Shown here in pieces: positions 16,840 through 26,453 of a stretch of DNA of 64,000 nucleotides; within the stretch, counting starts at the first letter, position 1, and every line of letters begins with the position of its first letter. The notes beneath the pieces were generated by a model that was not told the DNA's origin, searched no databases, and worked only from the letters and a program-made list of their open reading frames with translations. Both the position numbers and the translations under genes were made by a program. The stretch spans positions 806,001 through 870,000 of the forward strand of contig NZ_OX458333.1 of assembly GCF_949769195.1 (NCBI RefSeq). Direction: 5' to 3'. The DNA is from Methylocaldum szegediense. GTDB lineage: Bacteria > Pseudomonadota > Gammaproteobacteria > Methylococcales > Methylococcaceae.

Positions 16840-18117
16840 TTAATCAGCGTTTCCTAAAGACATTTCCTTCACTGTGTCACCGAGCCTATCGAGGAAGCTC
16901 GCGAAACCGGTATTCGCCTTTAGCCATTCGAGATAACGGTGCTTGTCCGGGACGAAGTCGGAAAGGTCGCAGTCGATGATACGGACGAATTGGCGCTCGC
17001 GCACCGCATCGCGCCAGCGGACGAACGCGGATTTCGCCTCGGGTGTGAGCCAGGCGTAAGTGACCGACAATCCGCGGTGGTCCGATTCGTCGCCGCCGAT
17101 CACTTGTACGTCGTGGGGCGCCAGATCGGGGGTAGCGAATGAGCCGTCCAGGGCCCATACCGGCGCCGGTGCGGGATAGGTGGCCCAAGCGGAAAAGTCG
17201 CTCACGCCGCCGCGCGCCGCAGCGACAATCCGCGCGTCGGCGAGCTCGCCGCTGGTCAAAACGTCGTGCGTGCGGTCCGCGGCGAAATGAGGCCGTTCGT
17301 AGGTCAGGGCGGTCGGAACCGTGTTCATATCGCCCAGCAGAATCGACGTCCGGCCCGGTTCGATGAACCGCCGCAGAAGGTCCGCCGCCTGCGCTTCCCG
17401 CCGCGCCGGATTGAAGGCTTCGAGGTGGGTGACCAGAACATCGACGGGATGGCCGAAGAATTGGATTTGAACGTGCAGCACCCCGCGCGGCTCGTTCAAG
17501 AACTTGTCCAGAATTCCGGTAGGAAAAGCCGAGGCGTAGCTGGTTTTCTGGGGTTTCCGGAGCATCCGGGCGTCCATCGAGAGCGCCGAGTGCCGAAACA
17601 GAACGGCGTTGCCGAAACGCACCTCGAGTCCGGGCACCTTGCGGCGCCAGGTTTCGCCTCGCTCCACGGTGTAAGACTGGCCGGTACGGCGCTCGAGTTC
17701 GGCCGCGATAAACTCGGCTTGATCCATCCAGCCACTGCGCCGAGAACCGAAATCCACCTCGTTGAGCGCGACCACGTCGACCGGCGTTCCGGGCGATGCC
17801 ACGGCGATCCTTTCGGCAATGCCGGCGAGATTGCGTTCGACCTCACGGCGATCGGCGTAAGCGCGCCAGCGCGGCCCGAGTCCCGAATGCAGGTTGTACG
17901 TCACGACCCGGAGCTCCGGGAGGTCGTTACGGGTTTCCAATTGCGGAAACGGCGCGGCGTGCTCCCAGCCGAACGAAGGAGCGGAGCAGAAAGCCCCAGC
18001 GTCGGGACGCCCGAGGGTGCTGGCCAACTGATATCCGCCCCAGAAATCGGTCAATGTCGTCATGGTCAAAATGCCGGAAAAGGCGGTCAATAAAGCGATT
18101 CGTAATAGTCTTAACAC
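16840..18117 (-). CDS. Endonuclease/exonuclease/phosphatase (EEP) family protein
   Basis: A 425-residue protein with a hydrophobic N-terminus (about 3-22) that could be a signal peptide or anchor. The EEP fold shows RVVTYNLHSGLG, VVALNEVDFGSRRSG (metal-binding Glu), VLVTHLEAFNP (His), LLGDMNTVP (Asp-Asn) and the final GGDESDHRGLSVTY (catalytic His). The family includes sphingomyelinases, phosphoinositide phosphatases and nucleases. Its placement directly before a phospholipase D gene hints at phospholipid or nucleotide-headgroup cleavage in the periplasm, which is inference. About 80 extra residues follow the catalytic domain (ending VKEMSLGNAD). Confidence 0.85.
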   Translation of the reverse strand: MLRLLRIALLTAFSGILTMTTLTDFWGGYQLASTLGRPDAGAFCSAPSFGWEHAAPFPQLETRNDLPELRVVTYNLHSGLGPRWRAYADRREVERNLAGIAERIAVASPGTPVDVVALNEVDFGSRRSGWMDQAEFIAAELERRTGQSYTVERGETWRRKVPGLEVRFGNAVLFRHSALSMDARMLRKPQKTSYASAFPTGILDKFLNEPRGVLHVQIQFFGHPVDVLVTHLEAFNPARREAQAADLLRRFIEPGRTSILLGDMNTVPTALTYERPHFAADRTHDVLTSGELADARIVAAARGGVSDFSAWATYPAPAPVWALDGSFATPDLAPHDVQVIGGDESDHRGLSVTYAWLTPEAKSAFVRWRDAVRERQFVRIIDCDLSDFVPDKHRYLEWLKANTGFASFLDRLGDTVKEMSLGNAD

Positions 18118-18226
18118 GTAAGCTTGGTTAATGGTGCGGGCGGATTTCCTTTCTCGGCTGTAGCGAACGGTATCGTATGAATCCCGGGAAAGCGTGATGA
18201 GCGGAAATTCGGTGGCTCATGCGGGC

Positions 18227-19048
18227 TCACTCCTTGACGTCGATCGCCGCTGTCCAGTGGGCGATGTTTTCGTGGGTCATTTGGCCCTTGGGCTGCAGCC
18301 GCGCATCCTCGTAGCCCCAGCGCATGATGTCGGTCAGATATTGTTCCCGCGAGAGCAGCGTGCCCTGGCAGAGACGGCCGGATGGCGGCGCGTTGCGGAC
18401 CTCGTCGGCCAAGAGGATCAACAGCCGCTGCATGACCCACTCGGGAATTCGGCCTCTTTCGGTGGGATAGATAAAGCCGAAGAGAATGAGATGACTCAGC
18501 AACACGCGCCAATGAGGGCCGAAGCGATCCAGGAGCCGTGGCCAATTCAGTCGCTCGGCGCACACCCGGAGGATATGGGCGATGTCGGCGCCGTCATAAC
18601 GTTCCCGCTCCAATACGAAAGCTTTCGACCAAATGATTTCCTCGATCGGGCAGAGCAGTACCGGCACGCCGAGCACTTCCCGCTCGGGGGCATGCTCGAA
18701 CCAGGCTTCATCGACGACGCAGATGCCGTTTCCGGAACTGAAAATGATGTCGATGAAATATTCCCCGTAATACGCCTTGGCGAGCCAATGCGGATACGTT
18801 ACGTCGGCTTGATAGCCGGCTCTCGCCAGAACGTCGATGATGCGATCGCGATCGCGAGGCTGAACGAAGATGTCCAGATCCTTGGTATATCGCGAAATTC
18901 CGGTGTAGCACTCCAAGGCGTAGGCGCCGCCGACCAGAAACGGAACCCCGGCTTCGTTCAGAAGCGTCAGCCCGTGGCGGTAGAACGTCCTTCCGGCTTG
19001 GTCGGGCGGCTGCCGGTGGTTATCGGTCGTCGGAAGCGGTGTGTCCAT
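18227..19048 (-). CDS. Nucleotidyltransferase-fold protein
   Basis: A 273-residue protein with the minimal nucleotidyltransferase motif: FLVGGAYALECYTGISRYTKDLDIFV gives hG..A followed by the D-x-D pair, with a later acidic residue at YFIDIIF. It resembles AbiEii-like or nucleotidyl-transferase AbiEii/aminoglycoside-like families; the substrate is unknown. It is preceded by the metallophosphoesterase gene with a 14-nt gap, so they are almost certainly cotranscribed. A 109-nt gap then leads to the EEP gene. Confidence 0.75.
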   Translation of the reverse strand: MDTPLPTTDNHRQPPDQAGRTFYRHGLTLLNEAGVPFLVGGAYALECYTGISRYTKDLDIFVQPRDRDRIIDVLARAGYQADVTYPHWLAKAYYGEYFIDIIFSSGNGICVVDEAWFEHAPEREVLGVPVLLCPIEEIIWSKAFVLERERYDGADIAHILRVCAERLNWPRLLDRFGPHWRVLLSHLILFGFIYPTERGRIPEWVMQRLLILLADEVRNAPPSGRLCQGTLLSREQYLTDIMRWGYEDARLQPKGQMTHENIAHWTAAIDVKE

Positions 19049-19062
19049 CGGTATCGCTAGCC

Positions 19063-19857
19063 TTATACGGGATGTGGCTTATAGGTGGATGATCGATACG
19101 CCTCCTCGCCGGGTGCTTCGATCGGAAGTTCGATCAGCCGGACAGGGGGACGGTCCGGAAAGGCGCGCCGCAGGAGGGGCAGGGCCACATTGTAGACGGG
19201 AATGTTGCCGCCGGTTCGTCCAATTGGGCTCCCGCGGTGAGCGTGTCCGTGAAATACCGCGGTTACCGAGTAGCGATTCAAAGGTTCTTCGAGTCGGCTC
19301 GACCCCAGGAAGGGATAGATCTCGACCGGCTCGCCCTCCACCGTGGCCTTGACCGGCGCATAGTGGAGCAGGGCGATTCGGTACTGGGTCCGCAGTTTGG
19401 CGAGCGCCGACTCCAGCTTCAGCGATTCTTCCACGGTTTCGTGAACGAAAAGTTTCATCGTCGGCTCTCCCCAGGCCTGCAGGGCATGCGCGCCGAAGCC
19501 TCCAGCAAAACCCTTGACGCCGGCGAAGCCAATGCCATGCACTTCGTGAGCGTCTCCGTCGAGCAGGATGATTCCGGCGTCGGAAAAAATGTCACGCACT
19601 TCCATTACCCGGCCCGCTTCGTACTCGTGGTTGCCGAGCACGGCGAGAGTTGGAATCTTCACGCCGCCCGTCAGTTCCTTAACGAACAGCCGCGCTTCCT
19701 CCGGTCGGCCGTCATCTACGATGTCGCCGCAGAGCAGCAGAATATCCGCGTTTTCGGAGACATAAGGACAAATGTTCTGAAGCATTCCCTGGGAGGAGGG
19801 CGTGTAGTGAATATCGGCCACGGCCGCGATGCGGACCGTTTGTCTATTTGACGGCAT
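19063..19857 (-). CDS. Calcineurin-like metallophosphoesterase
   Basis: A 264-residue phosphoesterase with all five metallophosphoesterase blocks: AAVADIHYTP (D-x-H), LLCGDIVDDG (GD), LAVLGNHEYE (GNHE), ALLHYAP (H) and VFHGHAHRG (GHxH). It hydrolyses a phosphomonoester or diester with a di-metal centre in the cytoplasm (no signal peptide). It leads the same-strand set MPE, nucleotidyltransferase, EEP, PLD. The substrate is unknown. Confidence 0.9.
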   Translation of the reverse strand: MPSNRQTVRIAAVADIHYTPSSQGMLQNICPYVSENADILLLCGDIVDDGRPEEARLFVKELTGGVKIPTLAVLGNHEYEAGRVMEVRDIFSDAGIILLDGDAHEVHGIGFAGVKGFAGGFGAHALQAWGEPTMKLFVHETVEESLKLESALAKLRTQYRIALLHYAPVKATVEGEPVEIYPFLGSSRLEEPLNRYSVTAVFHGHAHRGSPIGRTGGNIPVYNVALPLLRRAFPDRPPVRLIELPIEAPGEEAYRSSTYKPHPV

Positions 19858-20025
19858 GGCGGTAGTTTGCGGTTTTTTCTCGTGAGGCGGGTGTCCAATA
19901 AACCAAAGACAGCTCGGCCGGGCAAAAGTGCCCGCGTGGGATCGGCTTAGCTCTTGTTCAATGATGCAGGTCCTGCCGGAGTCCGGTAAGTCGCATCCGG
20001 GTGTTTCCAGGATGACCGTGCAACC

Positions 20026-23000
20026 CTAATGCAAAGATGAATCGCGTACGGTTGCGGTTTGTCCCGATGCAGGAGTAGCGACCAAGGGAAGTTCGACCAC
20101 GAACTCGCTGCCTTTGCCGGGTCCGCCGCTGAAAGCCTCGATCCGGCCACCGTGCAGTTCCACCAGACGCCGAACCAGCGTAAGTCCGATCCCGAGGCCG
20201 CCTTGGCTGCGGTCCAGCGAACGCTCGCCCTGGATGAAAAGATCGAAAACGTGGGGTAGCAATTCCGGCGCTATGCCAAGGCCCGTATCCTTGATACGGA
20301 TCAACACGCGTTCCCCCCGCGTTTCGGTGCGGAGCGAAATGGACCCACCTTCCTCGGTATATTTGGCGGCGTTGTTCAAAAGGTTGGCGACAACCTGGAT
20401 CAATCGGGTCGCGTCCCCGACGACCAGTAGCGGTGCCGGGGAAGTCTTGACGTCGAGATGGTGGCGCCGCGATTCGATTAACGGCCGCGTGGCCTCGATC
20501 GCTCGCTCGATGACGGTGTTCAGGGCGATGATTTCTTTTCTGAGGGTCACCTTGCCTTGGGTAATGCGTGAGACATCTAGTAGGTCGTCGACCAACCTGG
20601 AGAGATGGATGAGCTGACGGTCTATGATCTCCCTAGCGCCTTGAAGCCTGGGTTCGTCGGCGCCCAGCTTTCGTATCAGTTGGGCGGCATTGCGGATCGG
20701 TGCCAACGGATTGCGGAGTTCATGTGCGAGCATGGCGAGAAATTCGTTCTTTCGCCGATCGGCCTCATGCAGCGCATCCATCGCCCGGGTACGATCCCAA
20801 GCCATGGCGGTGAATAGGGAAAGCGTTCGGAGGAATTCGATTTCTTCCGGATCGAAATGGTCTCGCCGCGTGCTGGCGAACGACAGCGTGCCGAGGGGGC
20901 GCCCATCGCCCGCCATGAGAGGATGGCAGGCGTAGGCGCGTAGGCCCGCTTTGCGGAGAATGACGCCGTCGGGGTCGTCCTCGATACGCGCGCTGTCGGC
21001 ACTCAGGGGAGAGCCAGTAGCGGCCACTGTGCCACACAAACTGGTTTCCATTTCCAACTTCTCGATATCCGGCAGCAACGTGTCGGAGACGCCATAGGAG
21101 GTGATCAGCCGAAGACTTTGGGCACTCTCGTCAACCCGGTGGCTGAAGCCCACGTCGGCATCGAGTAACGCGTGCACTTTCTCGAAGACCATACGGCTCA
21201 GTTGAACATCGGTGGTATGGCTGTCTAGGGCCGCGCGGCTGATCGCCAGAAGCTCCGCCTGCCGTTGATTGTGACGGCGTAGCGCCAGCTCGGCTCGTTT
21301 CAGGTCGGTGATGTCCTGGGTCGTGCCGAAGGCGCCGACCAACGTTCCCCGGTCGAATTCCAGCTCGGCTTTCTCGTGAACCCAACGGATGTCCTTGCCG
21401 ACGACGATGCGGTGTTCGATATCGTACGGTGCACCGCCAAGTGCCGCCTTCCAGCTCCGGTCGACATACCTTCGATCGTCCGGATGAACGCAGTCGAGAA
21501 ATGTCTGATAAGTCAGAGGCGTACCCTCGGGTATTCCGAAGATCCGGTGGTTTTCCGCCGACCAGAGCAACTCGTTGCTCTGAATATTCAGCCGCCAGCT
21601 CCCGATTTTGCCGACCGCCTGTGCACGGTTCAAATCGTGTTGGCTCTGCTGCAGCGCCTTTTGGGCCTCTTTGCGCATCGTGATGTCGTTGGCGATGCCG
21701 AGATAGCCGGTGATGGCCCCCTTTTCATCGCGCATGACCGAAATCGACACTTGAGCGGGAAAGCGGCTCCCGTCCTTGCGGATCAAACTCCATTCCGTTT
21801 CGGTCGATCCACAAGCTTCGATCAGCGCCGGCAAGACTGTGACAGACGACGAAGCGGGCTGGCCGAGCTTGTCGGCCAGCGTTTTCGCATAAGCTTCGAG
21901 CTCGGCAGGATCGTGAAAGATCGCGGGCGTCTCCTTGCCGACGAGTTCTTCGGCGGAATAGCCGAGCGCCTTCTCTGCGGCTTTATTGATGGTCTGGATG
22001 ATGCCTTGTCTATTGACTGAGACGATGCAGTAATTGGCTCCGTCGAGGATTGCCTGCTGTAACCGGAGCGTGTCGCGCAAGATGGCCGTGCGTTCGTCGA
22101 CTTTTTTCTCGAGCTGATCGCGCGCCCGCTTCAGCGCCACCAGCGCCTGCTGCCACTGGTTCGCCAGGGCGCCCAACACCAGTACCGAAATCGAGAACAG
22201 CACGATCAGGGACTGCACCAAAAGAGCGCGGTCGGAAGTGTCGAACTGCGGTTCAGCAAAAGCGCCGTGCCCCTCAGCCGTACACCGCGCGGCAATCACT
22301 CCCAGCACGAGAATCGAGAAGGAAACGCCGGGGATGCCGAAACGCACGCCCATCCAAAGCAGCGGCGGCATGATCACATAGGGAAAGGGGATGCGGTTGG
22401 TAAAAACGGCCAAAGCCAGACCCGCGACCGACGCCATGGCAGCCAACGCCTCGATCCGCCGGGCGGGCGCCAGCATCCGCCAATACGACCAAGTCGCCGG
22501 CAGCGCAAGGCTGAAGGGAGCCGTCACCATGATCCCGGCGATATCGCCCGTCCACCATGTGAGCCAGACCGAGGCGGGCGGCTCACCATAGGCTGCAGCT
22601 ACGGCCACCGTTCCCACTGTTGCGCCAACAGCTGAGCTTAGCAGAGCTCCCAGTACGGTCAGCGCCACGACATTCTGAACCGTGTCCAGCCTCAGCGGTG
22701 TACCGATCACTCGCCCCAGCAGCCATGCGCCCGTCAATGCTTCAACTGTGTTGCCAAAAGAGAAAGCGGCGGCAACCGAATAAACTTGCTCGAAGACTAG
22801 GACATTGACGCTGAAATCGACCGTAAGCGCCGTGATGATGAACGCCGGCCAAAGCAGCCGGGGACGGGTGGCGAGCGTCGCCAAGTAAAACCCGCCGGGC
22901 AGCCAGAACGGAATGAAGTGATAAGGATTGGGGGAGATCCAATCGCTAGCCAGCGCAAGTCCGAAGAGACCGACGGCAAACCCAAGCAGCGACCAGACGG

Positions 23001-23076
23001 ATGGCCACCGGTGGGTTGTTTTATAGCCTGATGAAAACCTTTCGCTTTGCATGCTTGCAGCAATGATAGTGTCCAT
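20026..23076 (-). CDS. MASE1-PAS-PAS-GAF sensor histidine kinase
   Basis: A 1016-residue sensor kinase. The N-terminal MASE1 membrane domain (about 30-315) contains FIPFWLPGGFYLATL and the aromatic GEPPASVWLTWWTGDIAG segment. A coiled linker follows, then two PAS domains (about 345-465 with VSVNRQGIIQTINKAAEKALGYS, and 490-600 with a PAC-type HEKAELEF..GTLVGAFGTTQD), a GAF domain (about 625-765), HisKA with the phospho-acceptor in LAHELRNPLAPI, and HATPase with NLLNNAAKY, DTGLGIAPE and GGLGIGLTLV. No receiver domain and no adjacent response-regulator gene were seen, so its partner is elsewhere. The signal is unknown; an alternative start is ATG 23052. Confidence 0.92.
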   Translation of the reverse strand: MDTIIAASMQSERFSSGYKTTHRWPSVWSLLGFAVGLFGLALASDWISPNPYHFIPFWLPGGFYLATLATRPRLLWPAFIITALTVDFSVNVLVFEQVYSVAAAFSFGNTVEALTGAWLLGRVIGTPLRLDTVQNVVALTVLGALLSSAVGATVGTVAVAAAYGEPPASVWLTWWTGDIAGIMVTAPFSLALPATWSYWRMLAPARRIEALAAMASVAGLALAVFTNRIPFPYVIMPPLLWMGVRFGIPGVSFSILVLGVIAARCTAEGHGAFAEPQFDTSDRALLVQSLIVLFSISVLVLGALANQWQQALVALKRARDQLEKKVDERTAILRDTLRLQQAILDGANYCIVSVNRQGIIQTINKAAEKALGYSAEELVGKETPAIFHDPAELEAYAKTLADKLGQPASSSVTVLPALIEACGSTETEWSLIRKDGSRFPAQVSISVMRDEKGAITGYLGIANDITMRKEAQKALQQSQHDLNRAQAVGKIGSWRLNIQSNELLWSAENHRIFGIPEGTPLTYQTFLDCVHPDDRRYVDRSWKAALGGAPYDIEHRIVVGKDIRWVHEKAELEFDRGTLVGAFGTTQDITDLKRAELALRRHNQRQAELLAISRAALDSHTTDVQLSRMVFEKVHALLDADVGFSHRVDESAQSLRLITSYGVSDTLLPDIEKLEMETSLCGTVAATGSPLSADSARIEDDPDGVILRKAGLRAYACHPLMAGDGRPLGTLSFASTRRDHFDPEEIEFLRTLSLFTAMAWDRTRAMDALHEADRRKNEFLAMLAHELRNPLAPIRNAAQLIRKLGADEPRLQGAREIIDRQLIHLSRLVDDLLDVSRITQGKVTLRKEIIALNTVIERAIEATRPLIESRRHHLDVKTSPAPLLVVGDATRLIQVVANLLNNAAKYTEEGGSISLRTETRGERVLIRIKDTGLGIAPELLPHVFDLFIQGERSLDRSQGGLGIGLTLVRRLVELHGGRIEAFSGGPGKGSEFVVELPLVATPASGQTATVRDSSLH

Positions 23077-23428
23077 ACAATTCGACCAGTTCCGTGGCGT
23101 TTCGCTCAGGTCAGGGGCGGTCAGGCGCTCCCGTTCATCCTACGGTTACCGTAGCGCTTGCGCAATCCGCAGCTTGTTTAGCCAGGCCTGGAATGAGCAA
23201 AGCGAAGGCTTGTAGGTCAGCGATCCCTTGCCGACGAACCGCTTGGCTCAGCTGCGCCGTCGAGAAGAACTCCCGGGCTCGATCGGCGGAATGGGAAGCA
23301 TAGTAAAGACCGGTGCTCGAAAGACTGGGGATCTTGTGGCGATTTTCCGTCCTTGACCTTGCCGGTATGATGATGACTTTGGCCGGATTACCGGAAAGAT
23401 ATAGAGAACGAGTGGACAGGAGACTGAT
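23077..23428. other. Divergent intergenic region
   Basis: 350 bp between the histidine kinase and the small plus-strand gene. No gene was recognised; promoters for both must lie here. An AGGAGACTGAT ribosome site ends it at 23418-23428. Confidence 0.3.
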
Positions 23429-23701
23429 ATGGCGAAGGTGACGGTAAAAAAGTTGACGGAATCCACTTTCGAGGTGACGGTGGAAGCGCGGACCACGACG
23501 ACGCATACGGTCACCGTGGATCCAGACTATGCGGCCCGATTGACCGACGGCAAGGTGCCGACCGAGCGACTGGTCAGCCGTTCGTTCGATTTCCTGTTGG
23601 AGCGGGAACCGAATACCAGCATCCTGCGCCGATTCGATCTCCCCGTCATCGGCCATTACTTCCCGGAGTACGAGCGGACGATCAAGAACATGCTGGCCTA
23701 A
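23429..23701 (+). CDS. Small conserved-looking protein of unknown function
   Basis: A 90-residue protein with a strong ribosome site (GGAGACTGAT before ATG). The first half is beta-rich and threonine-heavy (VTVKKLTESTFEVTVEA, TTTHTVTVD), the second helical (RLVSRSFDFLLEREPNTSILRRFD, VIGHYFPEYERTIKNML). No signal peptide or domain is recognised. Codon use matches the surroundings, so I take it as real. Confidence 0.65.
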   Translation: MAKVTVKKLTESTFEVTVEARTTTTHTVTVDPDYAARLTDGKVPTERLVSRSFDFLLEREPNTSILRRFDLPVIGHYFPEYERTIKNMLA

Positions 23702-23741
23702 TCCGATTGACTCGAAATCGGTTCAATAAGGCAGTCATTTT

Positions 23742-24215
23742 TTGTAGCGTGGGTTAGGGCGCGAGGCCGTAACCCACCGAGTAACCTCGAAGTCGCAGGA
23801 TACACGGGACTTGTCCTGAGTTCGGTCGAACGGCGGTTCGGTTGGCTCACCACATCCGACGGGCGATAACGTGTAGGGTGCGGTGAAGAATGAACCGCAC
23901 CGATCGCGTCCTGTCGATGTCACCTTAATCTAGGTCGAGAATGTTGCGGTTCGCTTCGCTTACGACATCCTACAGCCGGAAACTGGTAGGATGCGGTGAG
24001 GAACGACAAACCGGCAGGTTTGATGAAAAACATCCTTGTTTTTCACCCTTACGGGCGCTCCGCGTCCCAACCCTCTCCCGGAGGATTGGTGCCGGTTTAC
24101 TCGTCTCATCCCTGAGACTCGCCCTTCGGGCCGTGCTTCGCACGTTCCCGTTCGCTCCCGGCGAACGGGTGCACGGAGCCCGTAGGGTGCCGGACAAGGA
24201 TGTCCGGCATGAGCC
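23742..24215. repeat. Cluster of intergenic repeats (GTAGGGTGCGGTGAA and related)
   Basis: Several short palindromic repeats crowd a gene-free stretch: a GTGGGTTAGGGCGC...CCGTAACCCACC unit at 23742-23782, a GACTTGTCCTGAGTTCGGTC unit at 23809-23833, GTGTAGGGTGCGGTGAAGAA...CCGCACC at 23871-23902, GTAGGATGCGGTGAGGAACG at 23986-24006, and GTAGGGTGCCGGACAAGG at 24182-24199. These resemble intergenic repeat families seen in many gammaproteobacteria. No gene is visible from 23702 to 24252. Confidence 0.65.
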
Positions 24216-24252
24216 GCGCCAGTCGAACCGCACCGGTTAGGTCTCGTCGCCA

Positions 24253-25023
24253 TCACCTTTCCAGCTCTGGCGGCTCGGGAGACGGCGGTAAAACCGTATC
24301 CTGCTCGTCCTTGAGACCAACCCCGGAAATGCGGCGGCGCATGGCTTCCTCAGTCAGATAGATCAGCTTCGCGGCGGCGGTTTCGTAACTCAATCCTTCG
24401 GGCGGTCGGATATTGGAGATACAGTTGCGCTGGGCGTCGGTATTCCCGGGCCGCGGCGCGTAAGTGAGATAGATGCCTAGACTATCGGCGGCGCTGAGCC
24501 CGGGCCTTTCACCGACGATGATGACCGCCACACGCGCGCCGAGGGCGAAGCCGATTTCGTCCGAGAGGGCCACCCGGCCGTTCTCCACCAGAGCGATCGG
24601 CCCGAATCGGATACGGCGCGAGCGGTAGCAAGTGACCACCGTTTTGAGTAGGGACAGGCCATGGCGTTCGACCGCCGTAGAAGAAAGTCCGTTGGTGACG
24701 ATCAGGGCCACATCCGGATCACCGCCGTTCAGGTCATCCAGCCGTCGGCGAGATTCGGTGTCGAGCATACGCCCGCGATCAGGGCGGCGCAGGTATTCGC
24801 CGCGGCTTCGGATGGGTGTTCGCAGGATTAGAGATTCCAACCTCATCGCGCGTAGGTCTTCGGCGAAGCGTTCGACGTTCCAGGGGAAGTGCACGGCGTC
24901 GCGCGCCCGGGCATGGGCGAGCTGGAAATCGAGCAGGGCCTGGGTCGGGACGGCGTGACCCGCGCGCCCCAGAGCGATACGGGCCTGGGTGAAACGTCGA
25001 AGGGCGAACCAGGGATCGGTCAT
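24253..25023 (-). CDS. eutC: Ethanolamine ammonia-lyase small subunit
   Basis: A 256-residue EutC. Diagnostic blocks are RIALGRAGHAVPTQALLDFQ, HARARDAVHFP, VALIVTNGLSSTAVERHG, VAVIIVGERPGLSAADSLGIYLTY and the C-terminal NCISNIRPPEGLSYETAA. With EutB it forms the adenosylcobalamin-dependent enzyme that converts ethanolamine to acetaldehyde and ammonia. Start 25023 overlaps the eutB stop by 4 nt (ATGA), showing translational coupling. No eut shell protein, permease or reactivase gene is present in the window. Confidence 0.95.
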   Translation of the reverse strand: MTDPWFALRRFTQARIALGRAGHAVPTQALLDFQLAHARARDAVHFPWNVERFAEDLRAMRLESLILRTPIRSRGEYLRRPDRGRMLDTESRRRLDDLNGGDPDVALIVTNGLSSTAVERHGLSLLKTVVTCYRSRRIRFGPIALVENGRVALSDEIGFALGARVAVIIVGERPGLSAADSLGIYLTYAPRPGNTDAQRNCISNIRPPEGLSYETAAAKLIYLTEEAMRRRISGVGLKDEQDTVLPPSPEPPELER

Positions 25024-26417
25024 GCGCCGTCCTTCGCCAATGCGTTGACCGCACCGAGCAGGCGAGGGGGCGAGGAACCGGGGCTCAGCGCGTTGCGTCC
25101 ATCGAAAATGCCCATGCGGTTCAACCAATCCTCGAATTCCGGAGCGGGCCTGAGTCCTAGGACCTTGCGCAGATAAAGGGCGTCGTGAAAGGACGTGCTT
25201 TGATAGGCCAGCATGATGTCATCCGCACCGGGCACGCCCATGATATAGGTGCAGCCGGCCACCGCCAGCAGGGTCAGAAGATTGTCCATATCGTTCTGAT
25301 CGGCTTCGGCGTGATTGGTGTAACACACGTCGCAACCCATGGGCAGGCCCAGCAGCTTTCCGCAGAAATGGTCTTCCAGCCCGGCGCGGATGATTTGTTT
25401 TCCGTCGTACAGATATTCCGGCCCGATGAAGCCGACCACAGTGTTCACCAAGAGCGGCGAGAACGCGCGGGCGACGGCGTAGGCTCGTGCTTCGCAGGTC
25501 TGCGCGTCGATGCCGTGGTGTGCGTCTGCCGACAGAGCGCTTCCTTGCCCTGTCTCGAAATACATCACGTTGTCACCGACTGTGCCGCGTTTCAATTCGA
25601 GCGCCATTTCGCGGGCTTCGCTTAACAGGGAAAGATCGATCCCGAAACTCCGGTTCGCCGCTTCGGTCCCGGCGATCGATTGGAACACCAGGTCCACCGG
25701 CGAGCCGCGCCGCATCAGTTCCATCGTCGTCGTGACATGGGCCAGCACGCACGACTGGGTGGGGATTTCGTGTTCGGCGATGATGTCGTTCAGCAGGCGG
25801 AGTAGGGTGTCGACGTTCCTCGGGCTATCGGTCGCGGGATTGATGCCAATCACCGCATCCCCGTTGCCGTACAGCAAACCGTCCAGAACGCTCGCAGCGA
25901 TGCCGCGCGGGTCGTCGGTCGGATGGTTCGGTTGCAGCCGTGTGGAAAGCCGTCCCGGCAGGCCGATGGTATTGCGAAACCGGGTCGTCACCTTGCAGCG
26001 CTGGGCGGCGGCGATCAAATCCTGGTTGCGCATGATCTTCGATACCGCCGCGGCCATTTCCGGCATCAGGCCGGTTCGGATCCCGACTATGGTTTCGTCG
26101 GGGGTGGTGCCGGACAGCAGCCATTCGCGAAACTCACCGACCGTCAAAGGGGCGATAGGCTCGAACGCGGCGCTGTCGTGGGTTTCAAAAATCAGACGGC
26201 TTACCTCGTCGTCCTCGGGCGGAATCAGCGGCTCTTCTAGGAAGCGGCGCAAAGGAACCTCGGCCAACACCCGCTGAGCGACGGCGCGCTCCTCCTCGGA
26301 TTCCGCCGCGATCCCGGCGAGTTCGTCCGCCGAGCGTAGAGGCGATGCCTTTGCCAGCAAAGTCTTCAGATCGGCGAACGCGTAGTGGCGTCCTTTAAGG
26401 CTTGCGCTGTATTTCAT
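25020..26417 (-). CDS. eutB: Ethanolamine ammonia-lyase large subunit
   Basis: A 465-residue full-length EutB, the TIM-barrel catalytic subunit. Blocks include FRNTIGLPGRLSTRLQPNHP, NGDAVIGINPATDSPRNV, QSCVLAHVTTTMELMRRG, FETGQGSALSADAHHGIDAQ, GFIGPEYLYDGKQIIRAGLE and YTNHAEADQNDMDNL, which together bind substrate and coenzyme B12. Followed by eutC with a 4-nt overlap. An aldehyde dehydrogenase lies 1 kb upstream on the same strand and could oxidise the acetaldehyde. No cobalamin riboswitch could be recognised upstream. Confidence 0.96.
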   Translation of the reverse strand: MKYSASLKGRHYAFADLKTLLAKASPLRSADELAGIAAESEEERAVAQRVLAEVPLRRFLEEPLIPPEDDEVSRLIFETHDSAAFEPIAPLTVGEFREWLLSGTTPDETIVGIRTGLMPEMAAAVSKIMRNQDLIAAAQRCKVTTRFRNTIGLPGRLSTRLQPNHPTDDPRGIAASVLDGLLYGNGDAVIGINPATDSPRNVDTLLRLLNDIIAEHEIPTQSCVLAHVTTTMELMRRGSPVDLVFQSIAGTEAANRSFGIDLSLLSEAREMALELKRGTVGDNVMYFETGQGSALSADAHHGIDAQTCEARAYAVARAFSPLLVNTVVGFIGPEYLYDGKQIIRAGLEDHFCGKLLGLPMGCDVCYTNHAEADQNDMDNLLTLLAVAGCTYIMGVPGADDIMLAYQSTSFHDALYLRKVLGLRPAPEFEDWLNRMGIFDGRNALSPGSSPPRLLGAVNALAKDGA

Positions 26418-26453
26418 GGCGGAGACGTTCCTTTTAACAAAACAACCGAATTC

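Noticed and set aside
26418-26453. Cobalamin riboswitch before eutB
   Set aside because: Only 36 bp separate eutB from the upstream gene and no B12-box-like sequence was found further upstream.
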